Assembly: GCA_020724465.1 (NCBI GenBank)
Contig: DYGX01000024.1
Coordinates: forward strand, 1 to 52,896
DNA from: Thermoflexus sp.
Lineage (GTDB): Bacteria; Chloroflexota; Anaerolineae; Aggregatilineales; Aggregatilineaceae
DNA length: 52,896 bases
Reading direction: 5' to 3'
Shown here piece by piece: positions 8,837 through 16,622 of the stretch (position 1 is its first letter; the number at the start of each line of letters is the position of its first letter). The position numbers and the translations under genes were made by a program. A model generated the notes under the pieces. That model saw only the letters and a list, made by a program, of their open reading frames with translations, was not told the origin of the DNA and made no database searches.

Positions 8837-10123
8837 ATGTGGCACTTAGATATTCAATACAAGTGGGTGACACAGCATTTCTTAGTAGCGGGTCTTATTG
8901 TTTTGCTGCTGTTCAACGTCGCCTGGGCGTTAAGCATGGGGCCCGGCTTTGACTTCAGCTCTCTGTACGCATCGGGCCAGGCGGCGAGACTGGGCTTAAA
9001 TCCTTATGACATATACCCCCCTCTGACACACTATACGGAAGGCGGCCGCTTCGCGGGCGGAGGGTGGAACCCTAATCTCAATTCGCCTCTCTCGCTTCCC
9101 CTATTATCTCTCCTGACGCAAGTCGACATCACTGTTGCCTTCTATAGCTTCTTCCTGGCGGGGTTGTGCCTGTACATCTTGATACTATATCGGCTGATGA
9201 AAAGCTCGCCCGTTCATATTACCCCGGTGCGGCTTTTGTGGGCCGCCAATATTACCGGGCTGTGGTTCACTCTGGGCCTGGGGCAGATCTATATGCCTTT
9301 ACTCTTGTTGGCTACCGTCGCGTGGTTGCTCCTCGAGCAAAAGCGCTACTGCGCCGCGGGGATCGTCTTAGGGACCATGGCCGCGCTAAAGCCGAATTTC
9401 GTTATCTGGATCGGAGTAATGTTAAGCGCTGGATACTGGGCGGCGGCTATCTTCGCGATACTCACGGGCGCCGTTCTCAGCCTGATTCCCGCGCTACTCT
9501 ACTCACCGAGCATTTACGCCATGTGGCTCGAAGCAGTCGTTAAATATCCGAAAGCCGCCTATATCGACAACATTTCGCTTCAGAGCCTGGGCACCAAGTT
9601 GCATTCGTCCGCCCTGGGATACGTGCTCACCGCTCTTGTTCTTCTCTGGCTAATTGACCGGCTCGTCCGCAGCCGCCCATCCATTCTGCAGACGAGCAGA
9701 ATCGGACTAACAGCCTCTGTCCTGCTTTCGCCAGTAGCCTGGCCCAGTTACACCGTGTTTCTGGTGCCCGTCCTCTTCACGCAATCGTGGTCCGCAGCTT
9801 CCCGTATGGCTGCCGCGATTTTTCTTTTTCCCACCATGCTGGTTTTCTACTGGGCAGACGAATCACAACTCCACGCGCTATTCGTCGGGACAATCTACAC
9901 AATCGGGCTGCTGGTTCTTTTAGCCGAATTAGTCGGCCTTGAAGTTAGAAGCGGGCAGAAGGTCAGGGAGTTGCTGGCTAAAAGCGCACGCCGATTCGCC
10001 CGGTCAAGCTTGCCCAGACCAGAAGCCATGTCGAGAGCGAAAACAGCGCGCCAAGCCACCATTTACGGTCTGCGAGAAGGAACAAAAGGGGAACGAGAGA
10101 CGGGATATAGTAATATGGAGTAA
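8837..10123 (+). CDS. GT87/DUF2029-like membrane glycosyltransferase
   Basis: This is a predicted 428-residue polytopic membrane protein. After the first helix it has GPGFDFSSLYASGQAARLGLNPYD, then a PL..Y loop and NPNLNSPLSLPLLSLL. That arrangement (Asp in the first outer loop, a G.NPYD motif, a Pro-rich loop before helix 2) is typical of GT-C polyprenyl-phosphate-mannose-dependent transferases of the GT87/DUF2029 group. About ten hydrophobic helices follow. The start at 8837 has AGAAGG 11 bases upstream; 8786 is the alternative. The last ~49 codons overlap the opposite-strand gene and look like antisense read-through, so the natural C-terminus may have been lost. Codon use is less GC-rich than in the rest of the window. 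Confidence 0.65.
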   Translation: MWHLDIQYKWVTQHFLVAGLIVLLLFNVAWALSMGPGFDFSSLYASGQAARLGLNPYDIYPPLTHYTEGGRFAGGGWNPNLNSPLSLPLLSLLTQVDITVAFYSFFLAGLCLYILILYRLMKSSPVHITPVRLLWAANITGLWFTLGLGQIYMPLLLLATVAWLLLEQKRYCAAGIVLGTMAALKPNFVIWIGVMLSAGYWAAAIFAILTGAVLSLIPALLYSPSIYAMWLEAVVKYPKAAYIDNISLQSLGTKLHSSALGYVLTALVLLWLIDRLVRSRPSILQTSRIGLTASVLLSPVAWPSYTVFLVPVLFTQSWSAASRMAAAIFLFPTMLVFYWADESQLHALFVGTIYTIGLLVLLAELVGLEVRSGQKVRELLAKSARRFARSSLPRPEAMSRAKTARQATIYGLREGTKGERETGYSNME

Positions 10124-10709
10124 GACAGAGTGAGGCGACCGTTCCCCACAGCACATCCCTTCTGGTCCATGTCAGCACCAGGGCGATGATGCCAACTGGA
10201 ATGGTATAAGGAAATAAGCTCAGATTGCGCTCGGTGTGAATGATGTCACTTCCATTCAGCATCGAGTCAATCCAATGCGGATACAGGATGAAACTCACGA
10301 TCACCGCTATCAGAAGCGGGACAAACCAAAGCAGTTTTCCCCGACTGAGATAGGCCAGCAGAGCAAACCCGGCAGCTTGCGGTTTTGTACTGATCAGAAG
10401 AGGTCCGATCCCGCCCCCAAAGGTCAGCCCCAACAGAGGAACCCAATCAACATTTGCATAGGCAGACAGTGCAATAAACGGAAAACTCAACCCCACGATG
10501 GGAATGAGCCACCATTTTCGCCGATAATGGGCCGCGACCGCGAGGGCGATGCCGGGCGCAAACATCGCTATCCACCAGGGGAACCAGGCTAAGGGCAGGA
10601 GTATGAACAACAGCCAGGGAGGACTGTAGAAGCCAGGAACCTCGTAGGGATTATGTCCGCTAATAAGCTTGCGAAGAGCCGGTAAGAAGTTTTTTTGCCA
10701 ATCACTCAT
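9978..10709 (-). CDS. GT87/DUF2029-like membrane protein, N-terminally short
   Basis: The 243-residue protein opens with SDWQKNFLPALRKLISGHNPYEV, followed by FYSPPWLLFILLPLAWFP. This is the same loop order (DW, PA, G.NPY, YSPP) as in the GT87-like group. The family's usual first transmembrane helix before that loop is absent. An in-frame stop at 10752-10754 rules out a longer start, and the ATG at 10709 has no clear ribosome site. Six or seven hydrophobic segments follow. The 3' end overlaps the neighbouring plus-strand gene tail-to-tail by 146 bp. It may be a truncated or degraded member of a cell-envelope glycosylation pair. Confidence 0.55.
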   Translation of the reverse strand: MSDWQKNFLPALRKLISGHNPYEVPGFYSPPWLLFILLPLAWFPWWIAMFAPGIALAVAAHYRRKWWLIPIVGLSFPFIALSAYANVDWVPLLGLTFGGGIGPLLISTKPQAAGFALLAYLSRGKLLWFVPLLIAVIVSFILYPHWIDSMLNGSDIIHTERNLSLFPYTIPVGIIALVLTWTRRDVLWGTVASLCLTPYYYIPSLVPLLFLLADRKWWLGALFSLSTWLLVWASLTGRIGVRF

Positions 10710-10876
10710 GACGTTTTGCGCCGCACATCGTGCGCCACATACCCGGAGACGCTACTGCAACGACCAGCGGGCGCGGCAGCCGGTCCGCGTCACAGTGCCC
10801 CAATTGTAGCATGTCTCCACCGTCCGCATGTGTGCAGGACGTTGGCTAACCGCCGGCTACACCCTTCAGGAGCCGG

Positions 10877-11626
10877 TCATGTCTCTGTCTGGCCGTTGCC
10901 GCCGTAGAAACGGAGCGCGCGCAGCCAGGCGAGCTGCTCGCCGGGTGTCTGTGCCTCGTGCCGGTAATCCCACGAGTGTTTGCGCTGGTATTCCCGCAAG
11001 TCCTGCTCCAACGTCGCCAGCCGCTGCAACGTGCTTTCGGCCAGGACGCGCGCCCCGTCCTCATCCTCGCGCGTGGCGGATGCCAGCCCGCGGCGCAGGT
11101 GATACAGGCACAGCCCATCCGACGCGCGGTATGCGTCCCGAAAATCATGTTCCGGCGCCGCCAGCCCCCGGATCAGCCATTCCAGGTGCGCCTGCTCGGC
11201 CCGCTCGCCGATCTGGCAGACCCGGCAGGGCGTTTCAGGGGTTAGCTCCCTGGCCGCCAGACGACGCGCCGACCAGGGCCAAAACACATACAGCCACCGC
11301 TTCCACCATGGCCGCCGCGCCCAGCCCATGCGGCGCGTGTAATCCTTCAGCCTGCCGGAAACCACCAGGGTCAGGTGCTCGTAGAGGATCGCCGTGCCCA
11401 GCGAACTGCCGAATTTCTCCTTCTCCAGCAGGCCGACCTGCCAGGTGTGCTCCCGGCAGTAGCCCAGGGATGCGATGAAGCGGCTGCGCGTCAGGGGATC
11501 GTTGACAAATTCCCACAGCAGCGAGCGGATGTAGCGCAATTCGGCGTCGGCCCGCAGGCGGCAGATCGGGCAGCCAGGCTCTTTCAGGGCGAGCCTCAAG
11601 TCAACCGAGAGCAGAGATCGTTTCAT
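10877..11626 (-). CDS. DUF6062-like twin C3H cysteine-rich protein (copy A)
   Basis: The 249-residue soluble protein resembles the uncharacterised family I know as DUF6062. It has two similar halves, each with CxxC followed ~35 residues later by CxxH: C19/C22 with C57/H60 (GCPIC, GYCREH), and C134/C137 with C173/H176 (PCRVC, GLCLYH). Three Cys and one His per half make two likely zinc (or other metal) sites. It is paralogous to copy B at 12727-13449: the first four ligands occur at identical residue numbers. It is the last gene of a four-gene minus-strand operon headed by a fluoride-type riboswitch. The ATG at 11626 has only a weak ribosome site. No biochemical role is known to me. Confidence 0.75.
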   Translation of the reverse strand: MKRSLLSVDLRLALKEPGCPICRLRADAELRYIRSLLWEFVNDPLTRSRFIASLGYCREHTWQVGLLEKEKFGSSLGTAILYEHLTLVVSGRLKDYTRRMGWARRPWWKRWLYVFWPWSARRLAARELTPETPCRVCQIGERAEQAHLEWLIRGLAAPEHDFRDAYRASDGLCLYHLRRGLASATREDEDGARVLAESTLQRLATLEQDLREYQRKHSWDYRHEAQTPGEQLAWLRALRFYGGNGQTET

Positions 11627-11673
11627 CGTGTCAGCCCGGATCGGAGCGGCCGGCAGCCGGCAGGGATCCGCCC

Positions 11674-12282
11674 CTAGCGTGCATCGCCAGAGCGCCCCAT
11701 GACCGCGTCGCGCAGGCGCTGCCAGAGGCCGAGGCGCTCAGGCGCCACCGGTTCGGCCTCGCCAGCCTGGCTCAGGCGCTCAACTTCCTGTCGGAGCCGG
11801 GCAAGCTCGGCCTTGAGCGCGTCATTCTCCTTTTTGAGCGGCCAGACCATCTCCTTGTAGTTGGCGTATTCCGCCGCGATGGGGCCGAACTTCAACTCCA
11901 GGGCGCGGTGATCCCGCAGGACGTCGAAGGCGAAATTCTTGATCGAGGCGTAGCGGGCTTCCATGATCGTCAGCCGGTCCAGCAGCTTCTTGATCTCCGC
12001 TTCCGACAGCCCCGCGGCGCCCTCGGGCACGCTCAGGGCGCGCTCGGACCGGAGAAAGGCCATGCCGGTTGTCAGCAGGATGATCAGCCCCTCGTTCGGC
12101 TTCCACCCATTTTCCTCAAGCATGTTGGCGATCTCGTCCCAGGTTTCGCGCATCAGCACGACCTCGACCTTGACCTGCTCGGCGCCCTCGAAGAAACGCC
12201 GCTCGAAATCCTCGGTAAACGGGTGGAATTCCGGGTCGTCGCTCTGAGGAAGCGGGCCTAGGGATGTCACAATTTCAGTCAT
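11674..12282 (-). CDS. Unknown protein with C-terminal coiled coil
   Basis: I do not recognise this 202-residue protein. It begins MTEIVTSLGPLPQSDDPEFH, has an alpha-helical middle with ETWDEIANMLEENGW and GMAFLRSERAL, and a long heptad-patterned segment (about residues 140-185: EYANYKEMVWPLKKENDALK and onward) that should form a coiled coil. It has no Cys and no membrane segment. The ATG at 12282 has AAGGA eight bases upstream; a longer frame lacks a ribosome site. It lies between the 139-residue unknown gene and DUF6062-like copy A, in the same orientation, and is probably part of the same mRNA. A scaffold or partner role for the cysteine-rich proteins is only a guess. Confidence 0.7.
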   Translation of the reverse strand: MTEIVTSLGPLPQSDDPEFHPFTEDFERRFFEGAEQVKVEVVLMRETWDEIANMLEENGWKPNEGLIILLTTGMAFLRSERALSVPEGAAGLSEAEIKKLLDRLTIMEARYASIKNFAFDVLRDHRALELKFGPIAAEYANYKEMVWPLKKENDALKAELARLRQEVERLSQAGEAEPVAPERLGLWQRLRDAVMGRSGDAR

Positions 12283-12298
12283 GTTCCTTATCCTTACA

Positions 12299-12325
12299 GC
12301 CCGGCCGCGCTGCGGCGCGGCGGGC
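12299..12325 (-). promoter_or_regulatory. Intra-operon GC-rich hairpin
   Basis: Arms at 12299-12310 and 12315-12325 pair with one bulged base around a TGCG loop, directly after the stop of the 12327 gene. There is no T-run, so it more likely affects mRNA stability or partial attenuation than full termination. Confidence 0.45.
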
Positions 12326-12326
12326 C

Positions 12327-12746
12327 TCACTTCTGGGACAGGCGCGTGATCTCGAAGAGAATCGCGATCAGCTCATCGAGGCTGGGATCAAGCTCCGTTT
12401 CCAGAGCAGGATCGACCTCGCCAAAGCGTTTCAACTTCGCAGCGTGCGCATCGTGCAGATCGCTGCGCAGCAGGGCCAGCGGGCCGCGCAGCGAAGCCGA
12501 GTTGTCGTACGTCTTCTGCGGAAGCTCAAACCTGCGCGCCAGCCACGCGATCCGCTCCAGCGCCGTTTCGGCCAGGCGCTTCACCTCGGGGCGGCGCTCT
12601 TCCGGCAGGGTGATCACCGAGCGATACAGGATGGCTTGCTCCTCATTCGACAGATCGCGCACGATGCCGCGCAAGGTCCGCTCGAGCTGCCGCAGCGTGA
12701 TTGCCAGCGCCTGGCGCTGGTGCGAATTAAGAAGATCGCGGGTCAA
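12327..12746 (-). CDS. Unknown small helical protein
   Basis: I recognise no family. With a TTG start at 12746 the product is 139 residues, and AGGAG lies nine bases upstream of that codon. A longer ATG frame from 12788 overlaps the previous gene more and has no ribosome site. The protein is predicted mostly helical and charged, with QALAITLRQLERTLRGIVRD, an LSNEEQAILYRSV segment, and ERIAWLARRFELPQ. It has no Cys, signal peptide or membrane helix. Its start lies within the 3' end of DUF6062-like copy B (20-bp overlap), so the two are translationally coupled. It belongs to the operon controlled by the riboswitch at 13528-13600. Confidence 0.6.
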   Translation of the reverse strand: MTRDLLNSHQRQALAITLRQLERTLRGIVRDLSNEEQAILYRSVITLPEERRPEVKRLAETALERIAWLARRFELPQKTYDNSASLRGPLALLRSDLHDAHAAKLKRFGEVDPALETELDPSLDELIAILFEITRLSQK

Positions 12747-13449
12747 GTCCGAACACTCCTTCTTCGCCGGCCAGTCTGCCCACCGCACGCCGCCAGCTAT
12801 CGCCCTCGGCCCCCATTTTCTCCATGATGCGCCGGTAGTCGTTCATCTCGCGAAACTGCTGCAAATGGGCGTAGAGCTTCTTCCAGATCGCGGCCTGGAT
12901 CGCCAGCAGGCTTTCTGCCTGCGCCGTGTCGGACACGCTGCGCAGCGCCTGCCGGAAATGCGGCAGGCACAGGCCGTCCGACGCCCGGTACGCTTCCTTG
13001 AGTTTGTCGTCCTGAAGGTACTGGCAGAACACGCGGATATACTGCGCTTCGGACACCCCGATCTGGCGGCAGACCAGGCACGTCTCGGCGGGTTCGAGCC
13101 GGTCGGCCAGCAGCCCGGCGTTGGGTTTGCCGCCTGTGCCGGGCAGCCTGCCCCGCCCGGCCTGCGGATCGGCCCCCGGCTCGAGGATTTTGAGCACCTC
13201 GTCGACCGCCGCTTCGTACAGGACCGCAATCGCCAGCGCGTTGCCGGTGTGGCGCAAAAGCTGCCAGCTATGCTCGTTGCACAGGCCGCGCCGCCGCCGA
13301 AACGCCCGGTGAACGTCGGGATCGCCCACGTATTCGTAGAGCAGCGCGTCCAGCGAGCGGTCCACGTTGCGGCGCAGCAGATTGCAGATCACACATCCCG
13401 GCTGCGGCAGCCCATCGAGCAAATCAAAGTAGGTAACCGGCGTGACCAC
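12727..13449 (-). CDS. DUF6062-like twin C3H cysteine-rich protein (copy B)
   Basis: This 240-residue paralog of the 10877-11626 product is the first gene after the riboswitch terminator. With the GTG start at 13449 (GAGAGG seven bases upstream) its ligands are C19/C22 and C57/H60, exactly the numbers in copy A. That supports this start over an ATG frame from 13482. The second half has C124/C127 and C161/H164 (TCLVC, GLCLPH), plus the shared AYRASDGLCL segment. Each half resembles a zinc-ribbon-like CxxC...CxxH site. It has no signal peptide or membrane helix. Position and promoter argue for induction by the ligand of the upstream aptamer. The molecular function is unknown. Confidence 0.75.
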   Translation of the reverse strand: MVTPVTYFDLLDGLPQPGCVICNLLRRNVDRSLDALLYEYVGDPDVHRAFRRRRGLCNEHSWQLLRHTGNALAIAVLYEAAVDEVLKILEPGADPQAGRGRLPGTGGKPNAGLLADRLEPAETCLVCRQIGVSEAQYIRVFCQYLQDDKLKEAYRASDGLCLPHFRQALRSVSDTAQAESLLAIQAAIWKKLYAHLQQFREMNDYRRIMEKMGAEGDSWRRAVGRLAGEEGVFGLDPRSS

Positions 13450-13494
13450 AACACATCCTCTCTGTCGCGACGAGTGAGGCACGCTTCAGCCAAC

Positions 13495-13537
13495 AAAAAG
13501 CCTCTACCTGCACATCCGGCGTGCATGGGTAGAGGCT
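13495..13537 (-). terminator. Riboswitch-controlled intrinsic terminator
   Basis: AGCCTCTACC (minus strand, 13537-13528) pairs perfectly with GGTAGAGGCT (13508-13499), followed by a T5 run (13499-13495). The 5' arm is also the 3' pseudoknot strand of the aptamer, so ligand-stabilised aptamer and terminator are mutually exclusive: ligand should permit read-through. Confidence 0.85.
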
Positions 13538-13600
13538 ATTAGTCCGGAATCGAGGACACTTTGGCCGGCCAACACCGGCTCCAGCGAGCCTCATCGCTAT
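13528..13600 (-). promoter_or_regulatory. Fluoride (crcB-motif) riboswitch, variant copy
   Basis: On the minus strand the order is AGCGATGAGGCTCGCT (P1 hairpin), a GCCGG/CCGGC insertion hairpin, CCAAAG, then GTCC...GGAC and CTAATAGCCTCTACC. It matches the fluoride aptamer of Thermotoga petrophila as I recall it: GCGATGAGG, CCAAA, CTGAT and CCTCTAC. The pseudoknot strands GAGGCT and AGCCTC are fully complementary. It is nearly the same as the copy ahead of crcB at 34208-34280, but has TAAT where that copy has TGAT. It lies upstream of the DUF6062-like operon, not of a known fluoride exporter. Confidence 0.85.
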
Positions 13601-13616
13601 GGGTTTCTGTGTGTCT

Positions 13617-13645
13617 ATTGTCGCATTTTCGGCCCAAAACGTCAA
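13617..13645 (-). promoter_or_regulatory. Promoter of the DUF6062 riboswitch operon
   Basis: TTGACG (-35, 13645-13640), a 17-bp spacer ending in TGC (extended -10), and GACAAT (-10, 13622-13617). Boxes and spacer closely resemble the crcB promoter at 34294-34322, so promoter and riboswitch look duplicated together. Confidence 0.75.
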
Positions 13646-13680
13646 CGCGCGCCGGCTAAGGGAAGAACAGCACCGGCGCG

Positions 13681-14682
13681 TCACAGCCCGGTGCGGAGCG
13701 CAAGCTCAACCACCTGGCCGGGGCGGAACTGGCCGCTCAGCAGGCGCAGGCTGTTGGCGCGATCGGGGTCGCCCGGCTCCGCGTACAGGATCTGCGCGCA
13801 GAACTCCGCGATATCCTGCACGGCCCGCTCGCAGCGGTAGTATGCCAGCGCGTCCCGGTCGACCGCCGCCGGACTGTAGCCGGCATAGAACAGCGCCTCT
13901 TCCTCGTGCGGAGATCGCCACCCGCCGAACAGCCCCCCGCCGGGGAACATCAGGTCGCGCTCTTTGGGCGCCAGCGTAACCGTGTCCCAGTCCACGATGT
14001 ACAGCGCGTCGTCCGGGTCGATCAGGACGTTCCAGGCGTGGATATCCGCGTGACACAGCACCGCCGGCAGCGCGCGCGCCGCCAGACTCGCGGCGAGGGC
14101 ATCCGCCCGGCGGACAAGGGCTTCGATGGCAGGCCGCTCGCGTAGGAGCAACGCCGCGAGGTCCGCCGACACGGGATCCGCGAACGAGCGTTCCGCCGCC
14201 AGCGCCAGAAAGCCGCGCACCTTTTCGCGCCACGCGCCGGAGTACGTCTCGCGCTGGATGCGCGCCGCCAGGTCGGCGGGCAGCTCCAGCGCGTGGATCG
14301 CCCGCAGCGCGCGCCCCAGCGCGTGCCAGTGAGCCTCGGAAAGCGGCGTCTCGCTGCCGTCGCGCCCGGTCACAAACGGAAAAACCGTCAGCGTGAACCT
14401 GTCCAGCCGGGTCCACAGCGCGCCCGCGCGTGTGACGAGCGGCGCGATCACCGGCTCGATGCCGTGCTGGCGCAGAAGCCACGGCACGCGCACCGGCAGG
14501 TCGTCAAACGGGCCGCCGCGCAGCTTGACGAACAGCACACCGGCGTCCGTCTCCGCGCGGTAGACCGCCGTGTTGCGGTCCGCGCCAAGCGGCAGAAACG
14601 CCAGTGCGGCAGCGTCCAGCCCGTAGGCGTCGCGCAGGCACGCGGCAATGGTCGTGTCGTCGATGGCAGGTTTTGTAAGCAT
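13681..14682 (-). CDS. APH-family small-molecule phosphotransferase
   Basis: The 333-residue protein has the aminoglycoside-phosphotransferase kinase fold. The N-lobe includes FLPLGADRNTAVYRAET and a Lys in VLFVKLRGG. The catalytic loop LCHADIHAWNVLID (H-x-D-x5-N) lies in the C-lobe, followed by the metal-binding IVDWDT. It most resembles the spectinomycin-phosphotransferase/choline-kinase-like branch, but the substrate cannot be told. A resistance role is not implied, since many such enzymes phosphorylate metabolites. The start at 14682 gives the expected length; the ribosome site is weak. It ends 36 bp from the riboswitch promoter, in the same direction, and seems to be transcribed separately. 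Confidence 0.85.
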   Translation of the reverse strand: MLTKPAIDDTTIAACLRDAYGLDAAALAFLPLGADRNTAVYRAETDAGVLFVKLRGGPFDDLPVRVPWLLRQHGIEPVIAPLVTRAGALWTRLDRFTLTVFPFVTGRDGSETPLSEAHWHALGRALRAIHALELPADLAARIQRETYSGAWREKVRGFLALAAERSFADPVSADLAALLLRERPAIEALVRRADALAASLAARALPAVLCHADIHAWNVLIDPDDALYIVDWDTVTLAPKERDLMFPGGGLFGGWRSPHEEEALFYAGYSPAAVDRDALAYYRCERAVQDIAEFCAQILYAEPGDPDRANSLRLLSGQFRPGQVVELALRTGL

Positions 14683-14858
14683 GAATGAATCCGGGTTGGT
14701 TTGCCAGCTCGCCAGTCTGCGCACAAGTGTACCATCCCCGCTGTGGCGGTGTCGAAGAGGGTCTGACAGCCTGGCTTTCTCCCGTCCCCTTCGCCGACCG
14801 TTCCTCACCGGCAGCGGTACATCGGGCTGCCCGGCCCTGGCAGTGATCGAGCGCCGGT

Positions 14859-14887
14859 TTGATAGGATGGCTTTCGCCAAGTATGAT
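14859..14887 (+). promoter_or_regulatory. mgtE promoter
   Basis: TTGATA (14859-14864), a 17-bp spacer and TATGAT (14882-14887) form a strong sigma-70-type promoter. The predicted RNA start near 14894 makes ATG 14930 the real start of mgtE and excludes the ATG at 14867. Confidence 0.7.
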
Positions 14888-14929
14888 CCGGCGAACTTTG
14901 GACCGAACAACAGGCTGGCGGAGAACTTG

Positions 14930-16270
14930 ATGCAGACTCTACCGATCACGCAGGCTCACGATCTTATCGCGCAAAAAGACTGGAACGCGCTCCGGACCAT
15001 GCTTGCCCGGTTCCCCGCGCCGGAGATCAGCGAACTGCTTTTCGAGGTCGATCCCACCGCCCGGGCTGTGCTGTTCCGCTTGCTGCCGCGTGAGACGGCC
15101 AGCGAGGTCTTCGCCCTGCTGGAAGGCGAAGAACAAAACAAGCTGCTGAAAGAATTGACCCAGGAGGAAACGCGCGCGCTGCTGGCCGACCTCAGCCCGG
15201 ACGATCGCGCCCTGCTGTTTGAGGAGTTGCCCGGCCCCGTTACGCAGAAACTGCTGAATCTGCTTTCTCCAGAGGACCTGCAAGAAACGCGCCACCTGCT
15301 CGGCTATCCCCCCGAAAGCGTCGGGCGTTTGATGACGCCGGATTACATCGCCGTGCGGCCGGAGTGGACCATCGCGCAGGTTCTGGAGCACGTGCGCGCC
15401 AAAGGGCGCGACAGTGAAACGGCGGATGTGCTCTATGTGGTCGATAGCTCGTGGAAGCTGCTCGACGCGCTCGACCTGCGGCGCTTCATCCTGGCCCCGC
15501 TCGACACCAGGGTCGAGGAGATTATGGATATGCAGTTCATCGCGCTGCAGGCGACTGAGGACCGCGAAGAAGCGGTGCGCATGATGGATCGCTATGGCCT
15601 CGCGGTGCTGCCGGTGGTGGATACGACCGGCACGCTCATTGGCATCGTGACGTTCGATGACGTGCTCCACGTTGCCCAGGCCGAGGCGACCGAAGACTTC
15701 CACAAAGGGGCGGCCATCACACCGCTGCGCGGGCGCTACACCGAGGCACGGTTCGCCCTGCTCTACCGCAAGCGCATTGGCTGGCTGCTGGCGCTCGTCT
15801 TCATGAATATCTTTTCGGGCGCGGCCATTGCCAGCTTCGAAGAGACGATCGCGGCCAACGTGGCGCTGGTCTTTTTTCTGCCCCTGCTCATCGACAGCAG
15901 CGGGAACGCCGGCTCGCAGGCCTCTACCCTCATGGTACGCGCGCTGGCTGTAGGGCACGTGCACCTCGGCGACTGGTGGCGGCTGCTCCGCAAAGAGTTG
16001 TTCATCGCCGTCACGCTTGGCCTGACGATGGCCGCGGCCGTATCGATCGTGGGTATCTTTCGCGCGGGTCCGGAAATCGCCCTGGTGGTGGCGCTCACCA
16101 TGGCGCTGGTTGTGACGGTGGGCAGCCTGATCGGCACCCTGCTGCCCTTTTTGCTCAGCCGCCTCAAGCTCGATCCGGCAACGGCCAGCGCGCCGCTGAT
16201 CACGTCCCTGTCCGACATCTCCGGCGTGCTGATTTACCTCTCGCTGGCGACGGCGATGCTTGGCGGCTAG
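14930..16270 (+). CDS. mgtE: MgtE-type magnesium transporter
   Basis: The 446-residue protein is normal for MgtE. An acidic N-domain of MgtE repeats (LLFEVDPTARAVLFRLLP, LLADLSPDDRALLFEELP) covers residues 1-125. A pair of CBS domains follows (about 130-255: VGRLMTPDYIAV and IMDMQFIALQATEDREEAV), and then five transmembrane helices including the pore sequence PLLIDSSGNAGSQASTL. It imports Mg2+ (or Co2+) down the membrane potential, with the cytosolic domains closing the pore at high Mg2+. GGAG lies six bases before the ATG. I see no M-box riboswitch in the short leader, so control is probably at the protein level. Confidence 0.95.
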   Translation: MQTLPITQAHDLIAQKDWNALRTMLARFPAPEISELLFEVDPTARAVLFRLLPRETASEVFALLEGEEQNKLLKELTQEETRALLADLSPDDRALLFEELPGPVTQKLLNLLSPEDLQETRHLLGYPPESVGRLMTPDYIAVRPEWTIAQVLEHVRAKGRDSETADVLYVVDSSWKLLDALDLRRFILAPLDTRVEEIMDMQFIALQATEDREEAVRMMDRYGLAVLPVVDTTGTLIGIVTFDDVLHVAQAEATEDFHKGAAITPLRGRYTEARFALLYRKRIGWLLALVFMNIFSGAAIASFEETIAANVALVFFLPLLIDSSGNAGSQASTLMVRALAVGHVHLGDWWRLLRKELFIAVTLGLTMAAAVSIVGIFRAGPEIALVVALTMALVVTVGSLIGTLLPFLLSRLKLDPATASAPLITSLSDISGVLIYLSLATAMLGG

Positions 16271-16289
16271 AGGCCGGTATGAACTTCGC

Positions 16290-16343
16290 GGGGCCTCACC
16301 CCCGGCCCCGCTCCCCCTGCGCCGGCGTCGCGGGGCGAGGAGC
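16290..16343 (+). repeat. Partial C/G-rich intergenic repeat (copy 1)
   Basis: This is a degenerate fragment of the repeat family best seen at 36196-36377 (CCTCACCCCCGGCCCCGCTC, then GCCGGCGTCGCGGGGCGAGG). It sits just after mgtE. The rest of 16271-16622 holds no gene I can support. Confidence 0.5.
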
Positions 16344-16622
16344 TTGAGCCGCCGGGCGCCTGATGCGGGAGCAGGGGGCGCACGGCGCGAAGCGCCCTTA
16401 GTATCTCCAGAATGCTTCAATATTCTTTGAAGGACTTTACACGACGCCTGGTTTGATGCACGATGATAGTACCGCTACGGCGTGGCGGTGACGGTCTGCC
16501 GAATTCCGCACCTAAGTGTTTGGTTGATAGAGTTTTTTCGCGCTCTCCTGCAACACCGTTGTCGGTCAAGAATCCTGGCATTCGCCGTCACTGCTACCAA
16601 GACAAGATCAGGAGACAAGCAG

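Noticed and set aside
14683-14929. M-box magnesium riboswitch before mgtE
   Set aside because: The promoter at 14859-14887 leaves a leader of only about 36 nt, too short for an M-box.
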